Positions 26,201 to 33,022 of a stretch of 42,513 bases of DNA are shown here, piece after piece. This DNA comes from UBA961 sp049426725. Its GTDB lineage: Bacteria; Bacteroidota; Ignavibacteria; Kapaibacteriales; UBA961. The stretch covers positions 1-42,513 of the forward strand of contig JBMSYN010000019.1 in the NCBI GenBank assembly GCA_049426725.1, written 5' to 3'. Within the stretch, counting starts at the first letter, position 1. Every line of letters begins with the position of its first letter. Both the position numbers and the translations under genes were made by a program. Below the pieces are notes generated by a model. The model saw nothing but the letters and a program-made list of their open reading frames with translations, was not told where the DNA came from and did not search any database.

Positions 26201-26692
26201 TTTGGGGTCAACATAATGATGTCCCTGAGCATTGCCGGTGATGCCATAAGCGAAATTCAAACCGGTATTAAACCATTGCGGTGAATTAGGCGCTGCCATC
26301 TGCTTGAGAAGCATAAAAGATATTTCATCGTAAAATGCTTCCGCATCTTTTTTGGAATCGAAATATCCATGCTTCTCGCCCCAATGCCTCCAGCAACCTG
26401 CAAGACGATGAACAACCTGACGAATGGAAGTCTCAGGACCAGTGACCTGATTTCCTTGATCATCCAATTGTGGCGTACCATCTGCATCGAATTGCGGAAT
26501 GCCGGCTTTACGAAAATATTTTTGTGCAAGAATATCCGTGGCAACTTGAGACCACAGAGAAGGTACTTCAATATTATCCATCTGAAATACGGTGGATCCA
26601 TCGGTATTGCGTAAAACCGATGAACGCATTGTGTATTCACATTGGTCAAATGGGCTCTTTCCCGCTTGGGTAAAGCGTCGCACTATATTCAT
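23231..26692 (-). CDS. nrdJ: Adenosylcobalamin-dependent (class II) ribonucleotide reductase
   Basis: This 1153-aa protein is a long vitamin-B12-dependent reductase. Characteristic motifs are RIFKYGSGTGSNFSNLRGKG (active-site loop), NPCSEYMFLDDTACNLASLN (the catalytic Cys region), APTGTIGLVMDCDTTGIEPD, and a Cys-rich tail (QCSTCSSMRV, CTVCEDCG) that probably carries the redox or zinc Cys. It reduces ribonucleotides to deoxyribonucleotides with AdoCbl and no oxygen requirement. The start is supported by AAGAGG 7 nt upstream of the ATG. A roughly 300-nt leader with regulatory-looking structure precedes it. No class I or III reductase is in the window. Confidence 0.97.
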   Translation of the reverse strand: MNIVRRFTQAGKSPFDQCEYTMRSSVLRNTDGSTVFQMDNIEVPSLWSQVATDILAQKYFRKAGIPQFDADGTPQLDDQGNQVTGPETSIRQVVHRLAGCWRHWGEKHGYFDSKKDAEAFYDEISFMLLKQMAAPNSPQWFNTGLNFAYGITGNAQGHHYVDPKSGKLTLSQDAYSRAQAHACFIQSVSDDLVNEGGIFDLVTREARIFKYGSGTGSNFSNLRGKGEKLSGGGNSSGLMSFLKIFDRAAGAIKSGGTTRRAAKMVIVDIDHPDIEEFIEWKAREEDKVASLVAGSKVSSTFLKAIVDEATANGTDRKVNERLNTLIQNALHRGVPMSYIHRVLSLVEQGFTSLNFETFDTHYESEAYITVSGQNSNNSVRVTNAFMNAVENDEDWNLTWRTSKGIARTVKARDLWNKINLSAWKSADPGLQYDTTINEWHTCPVDGRINGSNPCSEYMFLDDTACNLASLNLGTFIDEDGTFRIDDFRHATRLWTIVLEISVLMAHFPSKNIAQRSYDFRTLGLGYANLGTILMINGIPYDSPEALAMCGAITAIMTGESYAASAEMARDVNPFPRYEANKDHMLRVIRNHRLAAYNSPNADYEALTIFPVGIDSTFVSEELIEAAQQAWDKALALGEEFGYRNAQVSVIAPTGTIGLVMDCDTTGIEPDFAIVKFKKLAGGGYFKIVNQSVHKALVNLGYSESQIEDIEKYCKGHGTLIGCPGINKQSLKEKGFTDEKIEAVESQLDNVFDVKFAFNKWTFGEEFCKSLGFTDEQLNDYSFDMLKELGFSKDQIEMANDFICGTMTIEGAPHLKDEHLAIFDCANKCGKKGKRYIQHMAHVRMMAAAQPFISGAISKTVNMPAEAKVNEIGEVYHEAWKTGVKAIALYRDGSKLSQPLNASNDEDLDEVIVLGDEHTLDETLGPKDVQERIVERVYHRAERRRLPKKRRGFVREGNVGGHKVFLRTGEFEDGTLGEIFIDMYKEGASFKGLLNCFAVLASKALQYGIPLEELVDTFTFTRFEPAGPVQGHDAIKNATSVLDYIFRSLGYDYLNRTDFVHVQAVDEVAKTTSPAGNPMITAKANKKVIEVTEPEMASAVAKVKVAAGNGTQKVFEAKAKGYTGEQCSTCSSMRVKRNGSCTVCEDCGTTSGCS

Positions 26693-26738
26693 ACGAGTGC
26701 CTCTTCAGAATAAGATGTTTTTTGAGGTAATGATGCTG

Positions 26739-26763
26739 CTTTCGGATCGGGGAAATCCGAAAG
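26739..26763 (-). promoter_or_regulatory. Hairpin in the nrdJ leader close to the start codon
   Basis: A perfect 9-bp stem (26739-26747 against 26755-26763) with a 7-nt loop lies about 45 nt before the nrdJ start and downstream of the terminator-like hairpin. No T tract follows, so it is not a terminator. Confidence 0.55.
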
Positions 26764-26774
26764 GCAAAATACAC

Positions 26775-26808
26775 AAAAAACATGAATCACGCATGTGATT
26801 CTTTATGT
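26775..26808 (-). terminator. Terminator-like hairpin inside the nrdJ leader
   Basis: On the minus strand a 7-bp perfect stem (26795-26801 against 26784-26790) is extended by ACAT/ATGT (26805-26808 against 26780-26783) across a 3-nt bulge and is followed by T residues to 26775. It sits before the nrdJ start codon, so it could work as an attenuator. Confidence 0.6.
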
Positions 26809-26946
26809 TATCAAATAGAAATTTCAAATACTTGTGAGGGAATGGCGTATTCCCGCGATTTTCTTCGTCGGTGATTTGCTGTGGGAGGCAAAGACACCAA
26901 AAATTTCCTCCCCCGCTACCCTGTGAAGCGGACTTGCATGTGATTC
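26791..26946. repeat. 11-nt direct repeat in the nrdJ leader
   Basis: The plus-strand sequence GCATGTGATTC occurs at 26791-26801 (5' arm of the minus-strand terminator hairpin) and again, identically, at 26936-26946 (inside the folded part of the leader). The repeat could allow two competing pairings. Confidence 0.7.
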
Positions 26947-26999
26947 CAACATGGAATTTTTGCTAATCGGGAGAGGCAAATTCTCTATGCTGCTTTGCC
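26868..26999 (-). ncRNA. Candidate structured leader RNA (riboswitch-like) of nrdJ
   Basis: Reading the minus strand, I can draw: a hairpin (26994-26999 with 26975-26980); a long helix (26953-26962 with 26898-26908, one bulge) that encloses two hairpins (26937-26941 with 26949-26953, and CCGCT/AGCGG at 26913-26917 with 26927-26931); and a hairpin with two stems (26895-26900 with 26868-26873, 26888-26892 with 26875-26879). The loop of that last hairpin (CTCCC, 26883-26887) can pair with GGGAG at 26908-26912, the joining strand of the three-way junction, giving a pseudoknot. Hand-folded; the family is not recognised. Confidence 0.55.
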
Positions 27000-27005
27000 G
27001 TGGTT

Positions 27006-27035
27006 CAAAACTATATTTTTTTCTTTCAAGAGCAA
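27006..27035 (-). promoter_or_regulatory. Bacteroidota-type promoter of nrdJ
   Basis: On the minus strand TTG (27033-27035), a 19-nt spacer and TAGTTTTG (27006-27013) match the consensus exactly. Transcription would start near 27000, leaving a 5' leader of about 308 nt before nrdJ. Confidence 0.7.
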
Positions 27036-27289
27036 TGCTTGTGGAAAACTTTTGAGATAAAAATCTTTCAAACTTGACTTGCTTTGAATTACTGATTTTA
27101 TGCGTGTTTGAGCGTATTTTTTATTCAAGTGATGGCATGATTTCGTGATATGATTTTATGTGATTTTTTTGATGATGTCTTGTGGTGAAATCTCCATCCG
27201 TTTTATTCGTCATTGGAGTGTCGTTTTTGTAGTTTGCCATAGCATTTTGGGTGGTTTTATAACGATTTATTCATTGTCCTTGCCTGCGC
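27036..27289. other. AT-rich intergenic DNA between the nrdJ promoter and the 1055-aa gene
   Basis: I see no gene, RNA gene or clear promoter for the plus-strand gene in this part of the 597-bp intergenic region. It holds several T runs and TGAT-rich stretches but nothing I can assign. Confidence 0.5.
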
Positions 27290-30200
27290 GTGAAATCAAA
27301 TACAATACATAGGTTTATTTCTGCTTTCTTTCTGATCTTTTCATTCTTTCTGTTCCATCCTTTAGATGTACAAGCACAGCAATTTGGGAAGAATAAGGTG
27401 CAGTACAGGGACTTTTCATGGAAATTCATCAAGACAAAACATTTTGATGTGTATTTCCATGAAGAAGGGGAATATTTGGCTCGTTTTGCGGGGATACATG
27501 CAGAGCGCGCTTTGAATTCAATTGAAAATCAATTGAAATATTCCATCACAAAAAGAATTTCACTCATCGTTTATAATTCGCACAATGATTTTCAGCAAAC
27601 GAATGTCGTGTGGGATTTCATGCCGGAAGGTGTTGGTGGTGTGACGGAATTATTTAAAAATCGAATCACTCTTCCATTTGAAGGACATTATGATCAATTC
27701 AAACATGTAATACATCATGAGCTTGTGCATGCGGTGATCAATGACATGTTTTATGGTGGTTCTGTGCAAAGCATGATTGCCAATAATGTTCGCATGGAAT
27801 TGCCTTTGTGGATGAATGAAGGATTTGCTGAATATGAAAGTACCGGTGGCTATGATACCAAGACAGACATGTTCATGCGTGATATTGCACTCAGTGAATT
27901 CATCAAAGGGTTTGATAATCTAACAGGATATTATGCATATCGAGGCGGACAAGCCTTTTATTGGTATGTGTCTGAAAAATATGGTGAGAGAAAAATTGGT
28001 GAACTATTAAATAGACTTCGTGCATCAGGAACTCTTGATTTGGCATTCAAAGGTTCATTCGGAAAATCTGCTGAAGATTTTTCTGAAGAATGGGTGCGAG
28101 AAATGAAGAAAAAATATTTGCCTGATTTGGATCGCTTCGAAAGTTTGGATGACATGGCAATTCGAATTACGAATCATAAAAAAGATCATAGTTTTTATAA
28201 TTCCTCTCCTGCGCTTTCTCCTTCCGGCGACACGATTGCGTTTATTTCTAATCGAGCAGGTCAGTTCGGGGTGTTTTTGCTGAGCTTAAGCAATCGCGAG
28301 AAAGAACCTGAAGAGCTGATCAATAGCGGTCGCGCAGTTGATTTTGAGGAATTGAATATTCTCACTCCGGGAATTTCTTGGTCACCCGATGGAAAAAAAC
28401 TTGCTATATCCGCAAAGTCCGGAGGTGAAGATGCACTGTATATCGTGGATGTAAAAAGTGGCGATTATATCAAGCATGAATTCAGCATAAAAACTGTCAC
28501 ATCAGCTATTTGGTCACCCGATGGTTCAACAATTGCCTTTGTGGGAACGGTCGCCGAGCAATCGGACATTTGGCTCTTCGATGTAAAAACCGGAAGTATT
28601 GTACGTGCAACCGATGATGTGTTTTCAGATTCACATCCTGTGTGGTCTCCGGATTCACGAATCATCTATTTTGTTTCTGATCGCGGCGATTATGTTCAAG
28701 GACCATACAAAGCTGAAGACATTACAATGTGGAAGCATGAATTAAGTATGTCCGATGTATATCAGGTTGAATTGGAAACAGGTTTGATTGGTCGTTTGAC
28801 CTTTGACCCAACTTCACAAAAAACTTCACTTGCCGTGACGAATAATGGTGCCTCGCTTGTATTTGTGTCAGATAATAATGGCATTGGCAATCTTTATGAA
28901 TTGCAACTTGAAGCATCCAAAGTAATTCCGCGAACAAATTCTTTGAATGGCATCACACAATTGTCTATGAGCATGGATGGATCTTCATTGGTATTCACTT
29001 CTCAGAATAATGGAGGATATGATTTATTCCAAATGCGATATCCATTGGAGCGAAGATCGTATGATTCACTTCCACTCACGAAATTCATGATGTCCAAAAA
29101 AGAAGGCGGATCATCGTCCAAAAAAGAAGAAGTGTTACAATTTTCTGCACCACAAGAATTACTTGGATATGGTACGGGTGTTGAAGTTGAATTTTCGAGA
29201 CAACAATTGATTCAGCCGAATCAGGATATCGCGAGATTTCCTCAACAAGAAATCAATACTCCGCTCACAACGATAGCTCGCGCCCAAATGGAGAATGATA
29301 TTGCCGATCCAATGAAAACTCCTGCGCAGGAATATAAAATTGCTTTTTCGAATGATGTGATTCTTGCAAATGCGGGAGTCAATACTTTTTGGGGTTATCA
29401 AGGTGTCGCTCAAATGCTGTTTAGCGATATGCTTGGTGATCATCAAATCTATGTTCAAGCCAATTTGTTTTTCGACATACGAAATAGCAATTTCTTGTTT
29501 TCATATTCTTATCTCCCACAAATCATTGATTGGCAAATCACTGCTAATCATAATGTGGGCTATGGTTTGGTGAGAAGCGACAATGCGCCTGCAGATTACT
29601 TTTATCGATTCAGAAATTATGGCTTGGGTGGCTTGGCATCGCTACCGACTTCACGTTTTCGACGCTTTGAGCTTGGATTGAATTATATGCATCTCAGCAA
29701 AGAGAATATGGAGTTTCCACAGGAGCCAATCACTTCTCGAGACATGATTGTATCTCAAACCAGAATGGTATATGACAATACAATGCCCGGATGGTATGGT
29801 CCTTCTCAAGGAACAAGATATGCAATGTCGGTTCAAGCGGCTCCAAGATTGCAAGATGCAGGGCTTGGTCTTGCGGTGATGGATCTTGATTTCAGGCAAT
29901 ATTATACGCTCACTGAAAATTTTCTTTTTCTCGCCATTCGTGGTGCAGGTGGAATGGGCATTAGTACGAATCCCAATCAACAATTCTTTTTTCTGGGTGG
30001 TATTGACAATTGGATCAATCGTTCATTCGCGGGCGGCGCTTTGCCATTCAAGAGTCCGGAAGATTTTGCATTTCTAAATTATGTTCTTCCATTAAGAGGT
30101 TGGGATGTGAATGAACGCTTTGGAAGAAAATATGCGATGATGAATGCAGAACTGCGATTTCCACTCTTCACCGCATTGCTTGCCGGACCGGTACCTGTTG

Positions 30201-30457
30201 TGTTTCAGGCATTTCAAGCTGCGTTTTTCATGGACATGGGTACAGCTTGGACAGATCAAGTATCTTGGAAACTTGCGCAAAGTGGAGATTATGCTCGATT
30301 TCGTTACCCTGATTCTGGTGATTTGCTCATGAGTGCGGGTGTAGGCATCAGAACCTTTTTATTTGGTTTGCCTTTTCGAGTTGATGTTGCATGGAGAAAT
30401 GAACATCTTGGTTGGTCCATGCCACAATGGTTGTTTTCACTTGGCGGTGATTTCTAA
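27290..30457 (+). CDS. Exported metallopeptidase / PD40 propeller / beta-barrel protein (1055 aa)
   Basis: After a signal peptide (about residues 1-30) there is a peptidase MA-like gluzincin domain with HELVH (143-147) and, further on, NEGFAEY (from 176), the expected zinc ligands and catalytic Glu. Residues about 295-610 carry PD40/TolB-type propeller repeats (WSPDGKKLAIS, WSPDGSTIAFVG, WSPDSRIIYFVSD). Residues about 690-1055 look like an outer-membrane beta-barrel of the surface-antigen type, ending in an aromatic residue (GGDF). The start is GTG; there is no nearby ATG that keeps the signal peptide. It is probably an outer-membrane-bound protease. The cleavage target is unknown. Its stop overlaps the stop of the convergent CapA gene by 2 nt. 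Confidence 0.82.
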   Translation: MKSNTIHRFISAFFLIFSFFLFHPLDVQAQQFGKNKVQYRDFSWKFIKTKHFDVYFHEEGEYLARFAGIHAERALNSIENQLKYSITKRISLIVYNSHNDFQQTNVVWDFMPEGVGGVTELFKNRITLPFEGHYDQFKHVIHHELVHAVINDMFYGGSVQSMIANNVRMELPLWMNEGFAEYESTGGYDTKTDMFMRDIALSEFIKGFDNLTGYYAYRGGQAFYWYVSEKYGERKIGELLNRLRASGTLDLAFKGSFGKSAEDFSEEWVREMKKKYLPDLDRFESLDDMAIRITNHKKDHSFYNSSPALSPSGDTIAFISNRAGQFGVFLLSLSNREKEPEELINSGRAVDFEELNILTPGISWSPDGKKLAISAKSGGEDALYIVDVKSGDYIKHEFSIKTVTSAIWSPDGSTIAFVGTVAEQSDIWLFDVKTGSIVRATDDVFSDSHPVWSPDSRIIYFVSDRGDYVQGPYKAEDITMWKHELSMSDVYQVELETGLIGRLTFDPTSQKTSLAVTNNGASLVFVSDNNGIGNLYELQLEASKVIPRTNSLNGITQLSMSMDGSSLVFTSQNNGGYDLFQMRYPLERRSYDSLPLTKFMMSKKEGGSSSKKEEVLQFSAPQELLGYGTGVEVEFSRQQLIQPNQDIARFPQQEINTPLTTIARAQMENDIADPMKTPAQEYKIAFSNDVILANAGVNTFWGYQGVAQMLFSDMLGDHQIYVQANLFFDIRNSNFLFSYSYLPQIIDWQITANHNVGYGLVRSDNAPADYFYRFRNYGLGGLASLPTSRFRRFELGLNYMHLSKENMEFPQEPITSRDMIVSQTRMVYDNTMPGWYGPSQGTRYAMSVQAAPRLQDAGLGLAVMDLDFRQYYTLTENFLFLAIRGAGGMGISTNPNQQFFFLGGIDNWINRSFAGGALPFKSPEDFAFLNYVLPLRGWDVNERFGRKYAMMNAELRFPLFTALLAGPVPVVFQAFQAAFFMDMGTAWTDQVSWKLAQSGDYARFRYPDSGDLLMSAGVGIRTFLFGLPFRVDVAWRNEHLGWSMPQWLFSLGGDF

Positions 30458-31791
30458 AAATTCTCTTCCTTCAAAATTGCTGAACGAATCAATATGCGCT
30501 CTTGGGGCGAAGCGATATCCGGTTCTTTTGTTGAACGCATGAATGTATACACCGGCTTCGTTTGTATCAATCGACCTCTATAGAACAGACATTGCAAAAA
30601 GAATGCTCTTCTCACATCGGGTTTATAGGTTTGATCAAAGAGAAAATTTCCCGTTCCATAAAAGAGCATCTTGTTTTTATGCATTGCAATTTCCTGAACA
30701 ATATGCGCTTGAGAGCCAATCAAGATGTCGGCTCCAAAATCAATGAGTTTTTTTGAAATTGCTTGCTGCTTTGCATGTGGCACATATCCATCCACTTCGC
30801 TGAATTGAACGCAAGCGATGATTGTATGGACACCTTGTTGTTTAAGTGATTGAATCGTGGTCCTTGCTTTTTCCTCTGAATATTTATTCGCTCCCGGACC
30901 CTCATCTGCACATTCACCTAATGGACATCGCTCATTGAATCCAATCCAAGCAATGCGTGTTGAATCTTTGAGTGTTAAGATTAGAGGTTTCTCTGCTTCT
31001 TGTTTATGTGCGCCGCCTCCAAATATCTTCATATTGTTTGATGAATACCAATTCAATGCGCGTAGATACGGTGCGATACCACGATCCAAATTGTGATTTC
31101 CGGTGAGTTCGATGATATTTGCTCGCAATGCTTTCAATACATCCATGTGCTTCGTCTTCGTAAGAAATGAAAGTTTCATCCCTGCATATGAACATGTATC
31201 ATCAATTGAAACTTCATTGCTGATATGGACAAGTTCGGGTGATTCAAAATATGGCTTGATATATTGTACGTATTTGTCAATTGGATATCTGTCGAGATAA
31301 AGTCCTGTAGATCGAGTTAATGCAGTTACGCCGGTATGTACATATCTCGTGACATGCTTTTGAAATGAAAAGGGATGATTGGATGGCGCAAAGAGAGGAT
31401 AGGATTCTTGATGCGTAAAATAATCGATGGAATCAATCATCAATGGAAGAAAGCGATTTGTCATTGAATCAATGGTTGTCATGAGTAAGGCAGTTCTCGA
31501 ACGATCATTCCATGCACTCAATGAGTGCATATGAGGGTGAGATATATTCCATCGTGAAATTACATGATCTCGCAAGTCTGATGTGATGGCAATTCTACCG
31601 GTTTTCAAACCTGTGAGAATCTCATTTGCGCTGATTGAAGTTTGGTCTTGTAAATAGGTTCCGACAATAAAGATCGGAATGCTGTCTTGTTTCGTGATAT
31701 TCTTTACAATGATTTTTTGTGAAGTCTCACTTTCTTCTCCCTTGCAAGAAAGTAATTGACTCATAATTATGATACAAAAGAAAATATGCAT
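30454..31791 (-). CDS. CapA-family lipoprotein (poly-gamma-glutamate-like metallophosphoesterase fold)
   Basis: This 445-aa protein begins with a short lipoprotein signal and lipobox QLLSC (Cys16). The CapA signatures are GNHNLDRGIAPYLRALNW, GGGAHKQEAEKPLIL, KLIDFGADILIGSQAHIVQE and KMLFYGTGNFLFDQ. CapA proteins are linked to capsule or poly-gamma-glutamate production, and the fold is metallophosphoesterase-like; the real substrate here is unknown, and no capB or capC is adjacent. It follows the secreted-protein cluster by 52 nt on the same strand. It could be read from the cluster's transcript. Confidence 0.82.
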   Translation of the reverse strand: MHIFFCIIIMSQLLSCKGEESETSQKIIVKNITKQDSIPIFIVGTYLQDQTSISANEILTGLKTGRIAITSDLRDHVISRWNISHPHMHSLSAWNDRSRTALLMTTIDSMTNRFLPLMIDSIDYFTHQESYPLFAPSNHPFSFQKHVTRYVHTGVTALTRSTGLYLDRYPIDKYVQYIKPYFESPELVHISNEVSIDDTCSYAGMKLSFLTKTKHMDVLKALRANIIELTGNHNLDRGIAPYLRALNWYSSNNMKIFGGGAHKQEAEKPLILTLKDSTRIAWIGFNERCPLGECADEGPGANKYSEEKARTTIQSLKQQGVHTIIACVQFSEVDGYVPHAKQQAISKKLIDFGADILIGSQAHIVQEIAMHKNKMLFYGTGNFLFDQTYKPDVRRAFFLQCLFYRGRLIQTKPVYTFMRSTKEPDIASPQERILIRSAILKEENF

Positions 31792-31843
31792 TCTGAACTC
31801 CCAAAGTTTGAATGCAATCTACAAAGGATTTTGGAAATGAAGT

Positions 31844-33022
31844 TTATGGAGAAATGATGACAAATCCGGATTGAACATGTTGCTGATGAATGATATTGAT
31901 GAGATATGCACCAATGGGCAATGTAGGACTTTGCCAATCATTAGCTTCAGCATATTCAGTCATGATGCATTGACCCAGCATATCATATATGCATATGCGA
32001 TCATTCGATTGAAGATCTTTGATGAAAATGCTGCTCTGTATTGTGCGGATTGGGGACAAAGTCTTTGCTTCAACAATTCCATTTGCGGTATTTGCATTGC
32101 GTACCGGAAGAACTTTCAATCTTTGTGTTTTGGATGCATAGGTTGTTATGCCATATCGTGAGTCCATATACCACGCTTTGTCTGTTTGATTTTGAAGCGT
32201 AGTGGACGACCAATACATGGTATTAGAAGGGGTTATTCCAAATATTGGATGAATTGATGGTGAAGAGTGAGCTTGACTTGTAAGTGAAAATAGTTCTTTT
32301 GCATTTGGCATGTGCCAATCATCATGAGTTCCTGCGATTGATTGTTCTGCGAATTGCAAAGCTTGCTCCCAATTCATGCTATCAGGTGAAGGATTTGTGA
32401 ACCATTCCAAGTTTGTTTTCAGATCAATGACAGTACCATAATCTGTTCGAATATATTGTGCGGGGAGTATTGGAGGTATGCTCGGATCACGCACAATGCG
32501 AGCATGAAACTTTTTTGTTCCACCAGCAGAAATCGTTTCTCTTTTCAAATGATTACCAATTCCTCCTCCGGCATTTGTCACCCACACTTTCGTTGCATCA
32601 TTGTATTGAGCAAGATTTGTCCACCAATATTCTGCGGTTGAAGCAGAGAATACTGTGAGATCAAGAGGTGGTTTATTTTTTGTAAAAATGATAATGGAAT
32701 AAGCTTCAAGAGGGCTGGGCAAACGCCAATCTGTGAATCCACCAAGGGTTGCAGTATCTGCATACATCATTGCCTGTTCATGTGTCATTTCACCGGCATC
32801 TGTTTTTTGCCAATACAATCCTGTGACATTGTCGATCACGATTCCATTTTGCAAGTCAGTATAACTTGGAGGATGGATTGAATAATCAGCATCTTCTCCG
32901 GGAACAGTTGTATATCCTGTATTTTGTCCTGTATCCGGAAGATCTTTCATGGTCTTGCGAGTTTCTTGGGCATATAAGCCATTAAAACACAAGATTATTG
33001 CGATATAAAGAATGATGTTCAT
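31844..33022 (-). CDS. Secreted protein with two DUF1566 (Lcl C-terminal) domains and T9SS-like tail
   Basis: This 392-aa protein has a signal peptide (about residues 1-18) and two tandem DUF1566-type units: one at about 60-175 (VIDNVTGLYWQK, DWRLPSPLEAYSI) and one at about 190-310 (VIDLKTNLEWFTN, DDWHMPNAKELFSL, YWSSTT). The last roughly 70 residues resemble a T9SS sorting domain (RICIYDMLGQCIM, LPIGAYLINI). DUF1566 domains are found in many surface proteins and have no firm function. It overlaps the YHYH gene by 4 nt and ends the five-gene cluster. Confidence 0.82.
   Translation of the reverse strand: MNIILYIAIILCFNGLYAQETRKTMKDLPDTGQNTGYTTVPGEDADYSIHPPSYTDLQNGIVIDNVTGLYWQKTDAGEMTHEQAMMYADTATLGGFTDWRLPSPLEAYSIIIFTKNKPPLDLTVFSASTAEYWWTNLAQYNDATKVWVTNAGGGIGNHLKRETISAGGTKKFHARIVRDPSIPPILPAQYIRTDYGTVIDLKTNLEWFTNPSPDSMNWEQALQFAEQSIAGTHDDWHMPNAKELFSLTSQAHSSPSIHPIFGITPSNTMYWSSTTLQNQTDKAWYMDSRYGITTYASKTQRLKVLPVRNANTANGIVEAKTLSPIRTIQSSIFIKDLQSNDRICIYDMLGQCIMTEYAEANDWQSPTLPIGAYLINIIHQQHVQSGFVIISP

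Noticed and set aside
24065..26798. Several open frames antisense to nrdJ.
   Set aside because: They have no recognisable domains and run opposite a complete 1153-aa protein of known family, so they are shadows of its codon pattern.
26868..27000. Plus strand of the nrdJ leader resembles parts of a cobalamin riboswitch (CCCCCGC, CTGTGA inside a CCGCT/AGCGG hairpin, CCAACATGG, CGGGAGAGG).
   Set aside because: Each conserved box carries one or more insertions that would break the core, the B12 box is missing, and the strand points at the 1055-aa gene instead of nrdJ. The clear promoter lies on the other strand. I keep it as a caution and would test it with the cobalamin covariance model.
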